DNA from: an uncultured Flavobacteriaceae bacterium
GTDB taxonomy: Bacteria > Bacteroidota > Bacteroidia > Flavobacteriales > Flavobacteriaceae
Direction of reading: 5' to 3'
NCBI GenBank assembly: GCA_947494325.1
Contig: CANLUS010000004.1
Span: 287,321 to 351,320 of the forward strand
DNA: 64,000 nucleotides
A program made the translations under genes and the position numbers. This document shows, piece after piece, positions 8,917 through 17,513 of the stretch. The notes beneath the pieces are model-generated. The model was given only the letters and a program-made list of their open reading frames with translations, did not search any database and was not told the origin of the DNA. How positions within the stretch are numbered: position 1 is the first letter of the stretch; every line of letters starts with the position of its first letter.

Positions 8917-9966
8917 TCAATCTTCTTCATTATAATATACCTTATAATATTTCATTTTTCTCTCGTCATCATACCCTCTTTCTAGATATTCTTGAGCCGC
9001 ATCTGGCGCATCAACATCAATCTTTATCTGGATATTGGTGTCTAGCTTTATTTCAGATTTAAAGCTTCTTTTTTGCTTTTTAACCACTGCCTCAGAAATA
9101 GGAAACTGATTACGCACAACCAAATGATTCGCTTCTTCAAATTCATTTTTATAAGAATCAAATAACACTTTTTTATTATCTTCTTCAAATACGGTTTCTT
9201 TAAAGTCGTGAATATTCACAGAATCATTTTCCTTGAAAAAGTCAACCGTTTTAGCCAAAAATTGACTCTGGTTTTGATTTCCAAATTCTTGTTTTATGAC
9301 ATTTTCTGAAAAGTCTTTACACATTTCTAAGTACACTTGCGTATGACGATTATTATCTTCGGCATGTTTGATACTTAAAAAGTTATGAATCCAATATTGG
9401 GCATCGTAGTTGTTATTATCAACAGTTAATACGGTCATTCCTTCATCATCTTGAGAGTCTAAAATCAAACAACCTTTATCTACTTTCTTGGTACTAATTC
9501 CTTTTTGAACAAATACATCGAAACTATCTTCCTCTAAATAGGTTTGAAAAAACTCTGCTTTATTCTCTATTTTAAAAATTCCAAGAGCACGTGTGCTCAC
9601 CTCTCGATATTCTATACCTTCAAACAAAACAACAATCACATCTCCTGTTTTAATTTGGGCAGAATTTGATTGTTCATAGAGATGCGTCACCAAATGTTTT
9701 GACACATCGACGAAAGTGGCTTCATCTTTAAAGACCTGTGATACGTAGTTGTTCACTTCATTCAAATTGATATCTGCATGGTGACTAAAACGATAACTCT
9801 CGGTCAAGCTTAAAAAAGGTTTCAGTAAAAAAGGCTGCATTAAGCGATAACTATCCTCGTCAAAAGTCACGAGGTTCTCAGAAAACACATTGGTAGCTTC
9901 GTTAAACTTATTGCCCACTTTATGGATGATAAATTTAGAAATAACGGCCTTATTACGCTTGATCAT
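8917..9966 (-). CDS. Nucleoid-associated protein, NdpA/YejK family
   Basis: A 349-residue cytoplasmic protein matching the 37-kDa nucleoid-associated protein family (PF04245, NdpA/YejK). It opens with 'AVISKFIIHKVGNKFNEA', which aligns with the family's conserved N-terminus. Later it contains 'LTESYRFSHHADINLNEV' and 'DAQYWIHNFLSIKHAEDNNRHT'. Members bind the nucleoid, and their exact role in Bacteroidetes is not established. The gene converges with lipB with only 2 nt between the stops. A TACATTTG box (9986-9993) lies 19 bp upstream of the ATG. Confidence 0.88.
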   Translation of the reverse strand: MIKRNKAVISKFIIHKVGNKFNEATNVFSENLVTFDEDSYRLMQPFLLKPFLSLTESYRFSHHADINLNEVNNYVSQVFKDEATFVDVSKHLVTHLYEQSNSAQIKTGDVIVVLFEGIEYREVSTRALGIFKIENKAEFFQTYLEEDSFDVFVQKGISTKKVDKGCLILDSQDDEGMTVLTVDNNNYDAQYWIHNFLSIKHAEDNNRHTQVYLEMCKDFSENVIKQEFGNQNQSQFLAKTVDFFKENDSVNIHDFKETVFEEDNKKVLFDSYKNEFEEANHLVVRNQFPISEAVVKKQKRSFKSEIKLDTNIQIKIDVDAPDAAQEYLERGYDDERKMKYYKVYYNEED

Positions 9967-9985
9967 ATTGTTAAAATTTGGATTG

Positions 9986-9993
9986 CAAATGTA
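9986..9993 (-). promoter_or_regulatory. Candidate -7 box for the nucleoid-associated protein gene
   Basis: TACATTTG on the minus strand matches TAnnTTTG and ends 19 bp before the ATG at 9966. No -33 TTG was seen. Confidence 0.42.
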
Positions 9994-10032
9994 ATTTTAA
10001 TAACGTAAAAATTGACATTAATTCATAAAAAA

Positions 10033-10052
10033 ACCGAAGCAATTGCTTCGGT
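10033..10052 (-). terminator. Intrinsic terminator ending the exported-protein cluster
   Basis: A perfect 20-bp palindrome (8-bp GC-rich arms ACCGAAGC, AATT loop) is followed on the minus strand by seven T. It lies 48 nt past the stop at 10100. The stem core is nearly the same as in the terminator at 20789-20810. Confidence 0.92.
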
Positions 10053-10099
10053 CTCGTTTCAAAAACAATCGAGATTAAATTTTATCAATTCTTATGTTC

Positions 10100-10675
10100 T
10101 CATATCAAACAAGTGGTTGGTATTAAACCAATACTTACGCCAAAAACGATTCCATCTATTTCATAATCACCAATGATTAGGATACCGTATGGTTTATATT
10201 GAATAGCTACATTTTTAAGATGAAAAGTATTTAATCCTTTCTCTGGAGTATTCCAAGTAATCTTTACTTGATTTTTATCAATTTTTCTTTTATCGGATCT
10301 ATCAGGATAAATTAAAACTTCATAATTATTTCCTCGCGTTCTACTAAAGGCTTTATCGCTTCTAAGTAATAAGCCATTCGTTCGTAGATAATTTCTTTCA
10401 ACCTTAACATTTCTAGTTGTAGTAAAGTAAGCATCAATTGCTTTTAACTTTTGCGGATGTTTAGGAGGAATAATTGCCGTTGAACTAACATTTAACTCAT
10501 AGCAATAAGTACCCGATGAAATATGGGTCTTTATCTTCTCCATGTCTAAATTAGATGATCCAATAGTTATGGTATTTTTAGCAGGAATCTTAACTTTTGG
10601 ATTCTTTTTAATTTGTGCATTGCCCACTGTTAAAGTTATCAAGATAATAACTACCGTTGTGATTATATTTTTCAT
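10100..10675 (-). CDS. Exported protein of unknown function, 191 aa
   Basis: It starts with a signal peptide (MKNIITTVVIILITLTVGNA, cleavage before QIKK). The mature ~170 residues are beta-rich, basic and contain two cysteines ('GTYCYELNV' and 'PTTCLI' at the very C-terminus). I do not recognise a family. It is the last gene of the minus-strand cluster, directly before the terminator at 10033-10052. The preceding frame ends 21 nt upstream of its start. Its mature N-terminus (QIKKNPKVKI...) resembles that of the 40-codon fragment at 11310-11432 (QIKNTKISV...), so the two may be related. Confidence 0.7.
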   Translation of the reverse strand: MKNIITTVVIILITLTVGNAQIKKNPKVKIPAKNTITIGSSNLDMEKIKTHISSGTYCYELNVSSTAIIPPKHPQKLKAIDAYFTTTRNVKVERNYLRTNGLLLRSDKAFSRTRGNNYEVLIYPDRSDKRKIDKNQVKITWNTPEKGLNTFHLKNVAIQYKPYGILIIGDYEIDGIVFGVSIGLIPTTCLI

Positions 10676-10696
10676 GATTCTTATAATTTTTTAAAG

Positions 10697-11251
10697 TTAA
10701 TTTATACGATCTATTTTAATTTCAGAAATACTAACATACTGCCAATAGTAAGTATATCGCCTGCGTTCAACTCTACCCTCTGAAGGAGTGTAATCTAAAT
10801 TAGGAATAGCAGAAAACTTTAATGTTACTTCGTTGGACCTTTCTTCTTTAAAAATATAATTAAATTCATTTCTATCATTTAAGTCTACACGACTAATAAA
10901 TGTACCTTTTGCTCCTTCTCTAGAAATAAAAATATATTCATTAGGGCTTTTTCTTTGATTTAAATTTTTAAATTTTAATCTATATTCAGCACCACCTGTT
11001 GCTCTAAATTTAAGTCCGATTGCGAATATAGGGCGGCCGTAACGAACCCTACCATTATTTAAAGACTCAACTACTTCATCCAAATCATCATTGTAATCAC
11101 CTCCAATGGTCCATTTATTATTAGAGTAAGTACCTCGAAAATAATCAAGTTTTAGCGAAGCATACTTTATCTTATTGGGCTCTATTTTCCAACTTCTTGT
11201 TGGTTTTGCATTAAGCTGCTCCTTGGTCATAAGAGCTACTGGAATATTCAA
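10697..11251 (-). pseudogene. Probable body of an exported protein that has lost its start (184 codons)
   Basis: The open frame runs from a stop at 11279-11281 to 10697. The first usable codon is a TTG at 11251, and the first ATG is at 11230. There is no signal peptide, although every neighbour in the cluster has one. A 40-codon signal-peptide fragment lies just upstream in another frame (11310-11432). The sequence is beta-rich and basic ('NNKWTIGGDYNDD', 'FAIGLKFRATGGAEYRLKFKNL', 'RRRYTYYWQYVSISEIKID') and matches no family I know. Either a frameshift plus a stop has separated signal and body, or the gene really starts at TTG or ATG and is cytoplasmic. The body is long and open, so any break is probably recent. 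Confidence 0.5.
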
Positions 11252-11309
11252 TTTCTTAAAATCTTTAATTTTTAATTTTTAATTTATTAAGATTATTAAC
11301 CTTTAATCC

Positions 11310-11432
11310 TCATATCAATTTATCCGTTTTTACATTGTTTGAATTAACTGATATTTTTGTATTCTTTATTTGAGCATTATTTACTGTTACAATAAAAAAA
11401 GTTAATAATAGTGTTACGCTTATTTTTTTCAT
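11310..11432 (-). pseudogene. Orphan signal-peptide fragment, 40 codons
   Basis: ATG at 11432 opens MKKISVTLLLTFFIVTVNNA, a typical Bacteroidetes signal peptide, then QIKNTKISVNSNNVKTDKLI and a TGA at 11310. The mature part is only ~20 residues. The next frame (10697-11251) is beta-rich but lacks a signal peptide, so this is probably the detached front end of that gene. It may instead be a remnant of a deleted paralogue of the 191-aa protein at 10100-10675, whose mature N-terminus is similar and whose last codons are also TTG-ATA-TGA. A genuine secreted micro-peptide is less likely but not excluded. Confidence 0.5.
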
Positions 11433-11461
11433 AGTGTTTCATTTTTGGTTATCCTATTTTT

Positions 11462-12157
11462 TTAAATTTTAAAATAATTTGATACGAGAATCGACATTTC
11501 TTTTGATTCAAATATCTTTTCAAACTCACGTCTTAAAATTTTTCGCAATGTTTTTGTATAATTTTCAGTTATTAATTTTTGATCTTTTCTTTGAAATTTT
11601 CCACTAATGGTGATACCTCTTACTTCCATTCTAATCGTGCCATCAATTCGTTTTGGCTTCATTAGAATGCTGATATATTTATCATTAAGCCAATTTACCG
11701 TATGTTCGGTAGCATCTTGTGTTTTATGATGGCTTGTAAATTGGTTGAGGTTACTTTTTATAGTAATAGTATCGAGAGCACGAAACGAAATAGTGCAGAA
11801 TATTAGCTTACTTTTATTCGCCCTAAACTGAGTTTTTGAACTTGTAATTTTTCGAAAGTCATATTCCCAGAAAATGGGCCCTGAATAACGACCATTGTTA
11901 TGAAAACTAGCTTTGATTTGAGATGACATGGTATCTTGAGCTATGTCATTTACAGTTCTTACGTCCAAAGTTTTATTCAGTTCATCTACGGTAAAAGATG
12001 CCTTGTTACCATGAAATTCTATTAAAACCTTAGGAGCAATAGTTCTATTTAAAGATTTTACTAATTGTTCTACTTCATATTGCACTAACTGTTGACTATA
12101 GGTACTAAAACTTGCCAAAGTGATCAGTAAAGTCAATATTCTATTTTTATTTTTCAT
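11462..12157 (-). CDS. Exported protein of unknown function, paralogue of the 15973-16674 protein
   Basis: The frame begins at an ATG at 12178, but the eighth codon (ATG at 12157) starts a proper signal peptide, MKNKNRILTLLITLASFSTYSQQ, so that start is preferred. The mature ~210 residues begin with an amphipathic helix ('VEQLVKSLNRTIAPKVLIEF') and then alternate strands, ending in a helix ('TLRKILRREFEKIF'). The layout and short stretches correspond to the protein at 15973-16674 ('IAQYLNKKIKPRLDIKL' near the start, a late 'KP' strand pair, 'LTKDISKEVNEEMIRVF' near the end). I take the two as divergent paralogues of one unnamed family. The stop of the upstream OmpA lipoprotein gene lies 22 nt before this start. 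Confidence 0.72.
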   Translation of the reverse strand: MKNKNRILTLLITLASFSTYSQQLVQYEVEQLVKSLNRTIAPKVLIEFHGNKASFTVDELNKTLDVRTVNDIAQDTMSSQIKASFHNNGRYSGPIFWEYDFRKITSSKTQFRANKSKLIFCTISFRALDTITIKSNLNQFTSHHKTQDATEHTVNWLNDKYISILMKPKRIDGTIRMEVRGITISGKFQRKDQKLITENYTKTLRKILRREFEKIFESKEMSILVSNYFKI

Positions 12158-12179
12158 AATTACTTCTTTCCAATTCATT

Positions 12180-13925
12180 TTAATTCGGCAGCACTAAGAC
12201 TTCAACTCTTCGATTCTTCGCTCTATTTTTATCACTGTCATTTTCTACCAGAGGTTTCGATTCTCCGAGACCTTTTTCCCGCCATTTAAAACTTTTTGAC
12301 GGGATCAACTTTTTTAATTGCATCGAGACACTTTTAGCACGCGCCAATGACAATTTTTGATTAGAGCTAGCACTCCCAACATCATCAGTATGACCTTCTA
12401 CAATTACATTTCCTTTTTTAAGTACCGAAATACTTTCTGCAAGTTTTCTCAACGCTTCGATACCTTCCGGCTTTAGTTCAGATTTCCCGGTTTCAAACAA
12501 AACTTTACTATCGAGGTTTAAGCGCATAGCAGCGCCGATGGCTGCTATGGCATCTACATCTGCTCCAGGCAAGGAGCTATTCCCTTTGCGATCTTCTAGC
12601 CTAACGTAGTAGTAGAGCTCACCGGGCTTTACAAATTTGGCAATATCTACCTCAGCCACACCACCATCTATTTTACCCACTTTAATCCAGTTCTTACCAT
12701 CTTTAGAGATTTCAAGATTCGTGGGTTCTATTGCACCATATTCAAAAATATAAAGGTCAGGACCATTCACATCAGTCAATGCATTATCAACGAACTGAAC
12801 AGTTAAATCTCCTCCTAAACCAAGACTATAGATACCTGAAAGATCTTCAACGTCAAAACCATCTATTACATCGGGTTCCCCAATTACATTTTTATGGTCA
12901 TTTATAAGAAGTTTTGGATGGTTTACATCAATAACTTTATCGGCAAAGGCCAATTTACCCAGTGGAAGATAGACTGCTATTTTTCTGCCACTTCCGATAT
13001 AGGTGTTTCCAGCTTCTTCACCGAAATATAGATCAGGGTTTAATTGTTGAAATTTTTTCTTAGCCGCTTTTGCCTTTCTAGCGAAATCTTTCTTATATAT
13101 TTTGACCTTTTTCCTAGTATTAATGATGGCTCTATGATATTTTGAATTTATTTTTTTTGGATCTCCAGCAGCGATGTCTTTTTCAATTTTTTCTAAATCA
13201 GCTAATAATGTAACTGCCTCTTTATCATTATGCATGTTTCTAGAGCGTCTCTTTAGTATTTCTATTTTTTTCTCTTCTCCAGAACTTGCATTCTCATCAT
13301 TTTTTCGCTCAACACTATTGAATACTTGCTGTGCAGCTTCTAAGTCTAGCTGCTCCATTGTATTTGTACCTGCTAAGGAATCGACTTGTTTCAACTTTTC
13401 TATAGTAGCTTCAATACCCGATTCTGCTTGTACTAATAAAATGGCTTCTTCGAGCGAAACTCCTGTACTTGTAGTTTTAGAGGATAATTGACCATTTGAA
13501 AGTTTGCCTTGCGTAATATCTCCAATAGATACTTCCTTTTTTACTTCTCTATTTTTTATAGCTTGTTGTGCCAAAATTTTCAAACTATCAGGGTTGTTTA
13601 TCAGTTTGTCTAGTTCTTCACGAGAAACTCCGCTCTTTTCTAAGAGGCCTACTATTACTTTGACATCAAATTCAAAAATGTCATTATTTTTACTCTCAGA
13701 ATCTTCAATCATTTCTTTCCCCATTTCAAATAGATCATTTAACTGCGAATTGGCGGGTTTACTTAAATCTTTATCGGGTTCTTTTTTAACCGATTCTGAT
13801 TTCTCTGCATCATCTTCATATGCACTTGACTCTCTATGAAAAGAAGGGTCTTTATCTTTTTTTGAAAGTTCAGAGCAGGACATAAATACAATTGATAGGA
13901 ATACATAAATTCTATACTTTTTCAT
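12180..13925 (-). CDS. OmpA-family outer-membrane lipoprotein, 581 aa
   Basis: A lipoprotein signal (IVFMSC, Cys at ~17) anchors it in the outer membrane. Residues ~20-290 are highly charged, low in aromatic residues and likely helical or coiled. Residues ~300-450 form a beta domain ('GGDLTVQFVDNALTDVNGPDLYIFEYG', 'LEISKDGKNWIKVGKIDG', 'YYYVRLEDRKGN') that resembles bacterial surface carbohydrate- or ligand-binding sandwiches. Residues ~470-581 are an OmpA C-terminal peptidoglycan-binding domain with the family's 'VEGHTDDVGSASSNQKLSLARAKSV' region and a final 'NRRVEVLVLP'. It probably tethers the outer membrane to the cell wall while presenting the middle domain. It is the central gene of the exported-protein cluster, 17 nt from its upstream neighbour. 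Confidence 0.9.
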   Translation of the reverse strand: MKKYRIYVFLSIVFMSCSELSKKDKDPSFHRESSAYEDDAEKSESVKKEPDKDLSKPANSQLNDLFEMGKEMIEDSESKNNDIFEFDVKVIVGLLEKSGVSREELDKLINNPDSLKILAQQAIKNREVKKEVSIGDITQGKLSNGQLSSKTTSTGVSLEEAILLVQAESGIEATIEKLKQVDSLAGTNTMEQLDLEAAQQVFNSVERKNDENASSGEEKKIEILKRRSRNMHNDKEAVTLLADLEKIEKDIAAGDPKKINSKYHRAIINTRKKVKIYKKDFARKAKAAKKKFQQLNPDLYFGEEAGNTYIGSGRKIAVYLPLGKLAFADKVIDVNHPKLLINDHKNVIGEPDVIDGFDVEDLSGIYSLGLGGDLTVQFVDNALTDVNGPDLYIFEYGAIEPTNLEISKDGKNWIKVGKIDGGVAEVDIAKFVKPGELYYYVRLEDRKGNSSLPGADVDAIAAIGAAMRLNLDSKVLFETGKSELKPEGIEALRKLAESISVLKKGNVIVEGHTDDVGSASSNQKLSLARAKSVSMQLKKLIPSKSFKWREKGLGESKPLVENDSDKNRAKNRRVEVLVLPN

Positions 13926-13942
13926 CTTAATTTTTGTTGTTT

Positions 13943-15253
13943 TTAACGATGATATCTCATTTCTACAAAATTGTAAAACATAACTCCAAAGCGATCATAC
14001 CAATCTGCCATACCATGCTCTCGCTCGCATCTATCTAATTCAACTAAAGTTTCATGAAAAGTTTGCAACATCTCAAGACGTTTTTTATCATAGGCTTTCT
14101 CAAGATCTATAACACTTCTTTCAATTTCTCTTTTTTTAGACTGCCAAACTAAACCAACTACGCCATGATATCCTGAAACATTATCACCAAAAGCTATTGC
14201 GGCATCTATATATCCTCTTGAGCAATTATAGATAGTTTGCAATTTTTCTAAATTATATCTTGAGCGATTAAAGTTAGCGCGTGCTGAAGAAAAGCAACTA
14301 GCACATGAACTTTCTTCATCTGGACAAAAAGAAGGTATTCTTGGCTGTCCAGGCGGAGGTCCAGATCCTAAACAAGAACCCAAATTTCGATACTGCAAAA
14401 TGAGTTCTTCTGCTACATCAGCGGTACCAAATGCGTCATTGATTCTTGATATACCTGCATCAATTTGACCTCTCCGAGTATTATGAATTGAATTATTTCG
14501 TTCTCTTTCATCAATTTCCATTTGTTGGGCTTCAGATGGTTGTGGTCTTTGTTGACTATGACTTTCTGTCCCTATACCCAAAAAGATTACGACTATAATT
14601 AATGGTAATCCTTTATTTCTATTCATTAATTTTCCAACTAACAATCCGACAACCAATAACAAAAAACCTATCAATAAGTAAACCCACCACCCCCTTTCAA
14701 TTGACGAATCTGATGTTGAAATCCTCGTAGTAGAAGGACTATTATTTGCCTTCTGAGTATTAAGATCTTTTTCAGTTGCCTTTATAAATGGTGATCCCAA
14801 GTATTTCATTATTGGTTGACTAGCATTCACAATTATACTGTAGTCTACATTAGTATTTTCTGAAGATTTAATCATAAAACCAATATCCTGATAGCTCCGA
14901 ACCTTAAAGTTAATTATTCCATTTTCGGAAGAAGATGTGTTTTTGGTATCTTCAATATTATTCCATGTATTAAAAACAATTTCAGCTATTAGATTGGGGT
15001 TGCCATTTTTTGCAAAAATGAAGATATCTACAAATTGATAAATGTCATGTCCTTTTATGTAATGATAATTTATCTTATTACTTCCTATAGAATAGTTTCC
15101 TTCATTATATTTTACCTCTTTATATTTTGGGTGCTTGGCCAATTCTAATTTTAAGGGTTTTATCTTATCGTCCAGAGTGTATGGTTGGGCTGATAAATTT
15201 AAATTACACAAAGTGATGGCAATAAGAATTAGGCGAATTGTTGCTGTTTTCAT
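13943..15253 (-). CDS. Exported membrane protein with two signal-like segments (apparent fusion), 436 aa
   Basis: Residues 1-22 are a signal peptide (LCNLNLSAQ). Residues ~23-185 are a beta-rich extracytoplasmic domain without cysteine. One transmembrane helix lies at ~189-208. Right after it, residues 210-234 (MNRNKG, then LPLIIVVIFLGIGTESHSQ) look like a second complete signal peptide with its own Met and an -SHSQ cleavage site. Residues 235-436 are helical, with six cysteines and a proline-rich loop. The Met at 210 (ATG at 14626) could start a separate secreted protein, 13943-14626. So the gene is either a fusion of two exported proteins or two overlapping genes. I recognise neither half. 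It sits 17 nt upstream of the OmpA lipoprotein gene. Confidence 0.75.
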   Translation of the reverse strand: MKTATIRLILIAITLCNLNLSAQPYTLDDKIKPLKLELAKHPKYKEVKYNEGNYSIGSNKINYHYIKGHDIYQFVDIFIFAKNGNPNLIAEIVFNTWNNIEDTKNTSSSENGIINFKVRSYQDIGFMIKSSENTNVDYSIIVNASQPIMKYLGSPFIKATEKDLNTQKANNSPSTTRISTSDSSIERGWWVYLLIGFLLLVVGLLVGKLMNRNKGLPLIIVVIFLGIGTESHSQQRPQPSEAQQMEIDERERNNSIHNTRRGQIDAGISRINDAFGTADVAEELILQYRNLGSCLGSGPPPGQPRIPSFCPDEESSCASCFSSARANFNRSRYNLEKLQTIYNCSRGYIDAAIAFGDNVSGYHGVVGLVWQSKKREIERSVIDLEKAYDKKRLEMLQTFHETLVELDRCEREHGMADWYDRFGVMFYNFVEMRYHR

Positions 15254-15325
15254 GATTTTATAATTTCTACTATTATTTTAATAACCTTGATCTTCTAACA
15301 TTCATGTTTAAAGTTGCAAATTCGT

Positions 15326-15952
15326 TTACTTTTTATACGTTTTCACGAACTTATCGATATCAGAGTATCCAACATTGCTAAATTTCAAATCAGATATTGA
15401 TATAACTGCGTCGTCAACGTTCTTCAATTTCTCTTTTTCGTACTTGATATTCAAATTCTTAATTTCTGCAGTTCCTGAAGCCCTGGTTGCATCTGACAAA
15501 TCAATACTCCCTGATATTTCACTTTGAGGGTTTCGCTTTCTCGTGTCAGGATGTAAATCATAATAGCAGGTAAAAAGCCCTCCTTCTTTTTTAGGAAATT
15601 TTAATATCAGCGACACGGCTATTAACTTTAAAGAATTGGTCTCATAATGTAACTGGATACTTTCACTACCTTTTGGAAGTTTCTTTTTAAACGTAATTAA
15701 GGCTATTTGTTTTTTGGTCTTTGCATGTGTAGATACGATACCAGAAGCTTTGGTATAACTCCAATCTTGATCATTAATTTTACATAAATATTGAGCAGTA
15801 CTTTGGTATTTCTCTTTAGTAGTAGGCAAGTTAGTTGTACTTGTATTTTTTGAGGCTTCTGTTGTGTTATTTTCTACTTCTAAAGTCCTATTAGATTCTT
15901 TACATGCTGATGCAAAAAAGACAAGCAATATAATTGTTGTAATTTTTTTCAT
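15326..15952 (-). CDS. Lipoprotein of unknown function, 208 aa
   Basis: The frame extends to a TTG at 15967, but the ATG at 15952 gives MKKITTIILLVFFASACKES, a clear lipoprotein signal with FASAC lipobox (Cys17), so I use it. A Ser/Thr-rich spacer (~20-45) follows. The rest is a beta-rich domain of ~160 residues starting 'YLCKINDQDWSYTKASG', a pattern seen in Bacteroidetes lipoproteins of unknown role, with 'GLFTCYYDLHPDTRKR' and 'SGSIDLSDATRASGTAEIKNLNIKY' later. The last pattern (a modelled change added to a strand, then 'isG...i') is common in envelope lipoproteins. It lies between the paralogue gene upstream (20 nt) and the fusion gene downstream (72 nt). Confidence 0.75.
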   Translation of the reverse strand: MKKITTIILLVFFASACKESNRTLEVENNTTEASKNTSTTNLPTTKEKYQSTAQYLCKINDQDWSYTKASGIVSTHAKTKKQIALITFKKKLPKGSESIQLHYETNSLKLIAVSLILKFPKKEGGLFTCYYDLHPDTRKRNPQSEISGSIDLSDATRASGTAEIKNLNIKYEKEKLKNVDDAVISISDLKFSNVGYSDIDKFVKTYKK

Positions 15953-15972
15953 AATTATTAGTTTCAAATTGA

Positions 15973-16674
15973 TTATTTACATACTCTCAAACTTGATGAT
16001 GCTAAAGAAACACTATTCGCAGATACTGTATTTTTAGATCTCAATAAAGGACGCATAGCGTCATTAAAAAGACGCATGGTTACATCGGTTGTAAACACTC
16101 TTATCATCTCTTCATTTACCTCTTTACTAATATCTTTGGTTAATGTTGGAATTAAATCTCCAAAACCTCTTCCAACTAACTTACCTAATACATCTACTTT
16201 TTCTACTTTAAAAGACACTGATCGTTGGTAGACCGTTGGTTTTAAAGTGAAACGCAAAATCTGTGGACCACCCCAATTAATATCTGGTGCACGATCATCT
16301 TTTGACCTTTTGGTCCAACACCCTTCGCATCTTCCCTTTAATTCAATGCCGTTACTTTCAAATTTTACATCCAAAATAAATCTGTTTTTCCTAGAATCAT
16401 ACCAAAAATTGCTGTCTTTTCGTCTTACTTTTTCGAAGAAGTAAGTCCAAGTTCTACTTATTGGACTAACCTTTAAATCTTCAAGGTCAAGATTTTGTCT
16501 TGTACCGTTTATGGCTAAAAATCCATCGTTTCTATCCAATTTAATATCTAATCTTGGTTTAATTTTTTTGTTCAAATATTGGGCTATTTCTTTCGTATTG
16601 ATATCGGAGCATTGCGCAAATACATTTGGCGAAACGAGTAAAATTACAATGACTGTTTTAAGTAAATTTTTCAT
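15973..16674 (-). CDS. Exported protein of unknown function, paralogue of the 11462-12157 protein
   Basis: Signal peptide MKNLLKTVIVILLVSPNVFA is followed by a mature domain beginning 'QCSDINTKEIAQYLNKKIKPRLDIKL'. It has a cysteine pair in the middle ('GRCEGCW') and ends in a helix ('LTKDISKEVNEEMIRVF') and a Ser-rich tail with a terminal 'VCK'. Size, order of elements and several short stretches parallel the gene at 11462-12157, so they are probably an old duplication inside the cluster. The CxxC-like CEGC may bind metal or form a disulphide. It is preceded by the DUF4412 gene (18 nt gap). Confidence 0.75.
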   Translation of the reverse strand: MKNLLKTVIVILLVSPNVFAQCSDINTKEIAQYLNKKIKPRLDIKLDRNDGFLAINGTRQNLDLEDLKVSPISRTWTYFFEKVRRKDSNFWYDSRKNRFILDVKFESNGIELKGRCEGCWTKRSKDDRAPDINWGGPQILRFTLKPTVYQRSVSFKVEKVDVLGKLVGRGFGDLIPTLTKDISKEVNEEMIRVFTTDVTMRLFNDAMRPLLRSKNTVSANSVSLASSSLRVCK

Positions 16675-16692
16675 ATTTCTTGTTTTATGTTT

Positions 16693-17508
16693 TTAAAATT
16701 GATTTTTATATTGAGCTGATTGAATACTATATTCACCCTCTTTTAAGGCAGTACAAATCATAGTTACCGAGGTAGGTTTCTTCTTGGAATAGTCGATCAT
16801 TTTCATTTCTAAAGTTAATCCATCAACCATACTAACCCACGAATTATTAATTCCTTTCATTCGTTTCATTTTCTTCATTTTCAATTGATTAAAAGCCTTT
16901 TGAAATGAAATTCCAGCATCTTGAGTAACCCATATTTTTCCTGATAACTGAGGGCCAGTTATTTGATACTCTTTACATTCATAGTCCAGTATATTCTTTT
17001 TTTGACCCGTGGCTGAAATGGAAAATTCATTGGACATAACTTCCTCATCTTCTATATTCTTTAATTCTATGTGAAATGAAGACATCATTTTTTTATTTCC
17101 TAGGTCCATAAAAGTGTGAATTGCTTGGTTAGGCAAATCTGTCACCGTGAAAAAGTTTTGGTCTTTCCCTGAAGAAAATGAAGTTCCCATATATTCATGT
17201 TCATTAGTGAGGTAATAAATCATATCAATAACATTCTCTCCGCTCGTAATCTCCATGGTGTACTGATGACTAAACGTATAACTTTCGGCGACCTTTGTTT
17301 TTTTACCTTTAAATAATTTTCCTTTATTATTAAATACAGAATCGAACGTTTTTTCGGTTTCTCTTGCCGTTTTTTCCTCCACTTTTCTTGCTACAGTTTC
17401 TTTCGCAGCTTCTTCTGCTCTCTTTTTAATTTTTTTCCAAAATTGTGCATTGCAATTCATAGAGAATCCGAATGCGGTTATTAATACAACCATTGTTACT
17501 TTTTTCAT
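16693..17508 (-). CDS. DUF4412-domain exported protein, 271 aa
   Basis: Signal peptide MKKVTMVVLITAFGFSMNCNA, then a basic and helical stretch ('FWKKIKKRAEEAAKETVARKVEEKTARETEKTFD', residues ~23-58). The remaining ~190 residues match DUF4412, a beta-rich domain of Bacteroidetes periplasmic proteins, seen in 'YTFSHQYTMEITSGENVIDMIYYL' and 'ILDYECKEYQITGPQLSGKIWVTQDAGI'. The family shape recalls LolA/DUF3108-like lipid carriers, but no activity is known. It is the first full-length gene of the cluster. A 49-codon frame ends 5 nt before its start. Confidence 0.85.
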   Translation of the reverse strand: MKKVTMVVLITAFGFSMNCNAQFWKKIKKRAEEAAKETVARKVEEKTARETEKTFDSVFNNKGKLFKGKKTKVAESYTFSHQYTMEITSGENVIDMIYYLTNEHEYMGTSFSSGKDQNFFTVTDLPNQAIHTFMDLGNKKMMSSFHIELKNIEDEEVMSNEFSISATGQKKNILDYECKEYQITGPQLSGKIWVTQDAGISFQKAFNQLKMKKMKRMKGINNSWVSMVDGLTLEMKMIDYSKKKPTSVTMICTALKEGEYSIQSAQYKNQF

Positions 17509-17513
17509 AGCAT

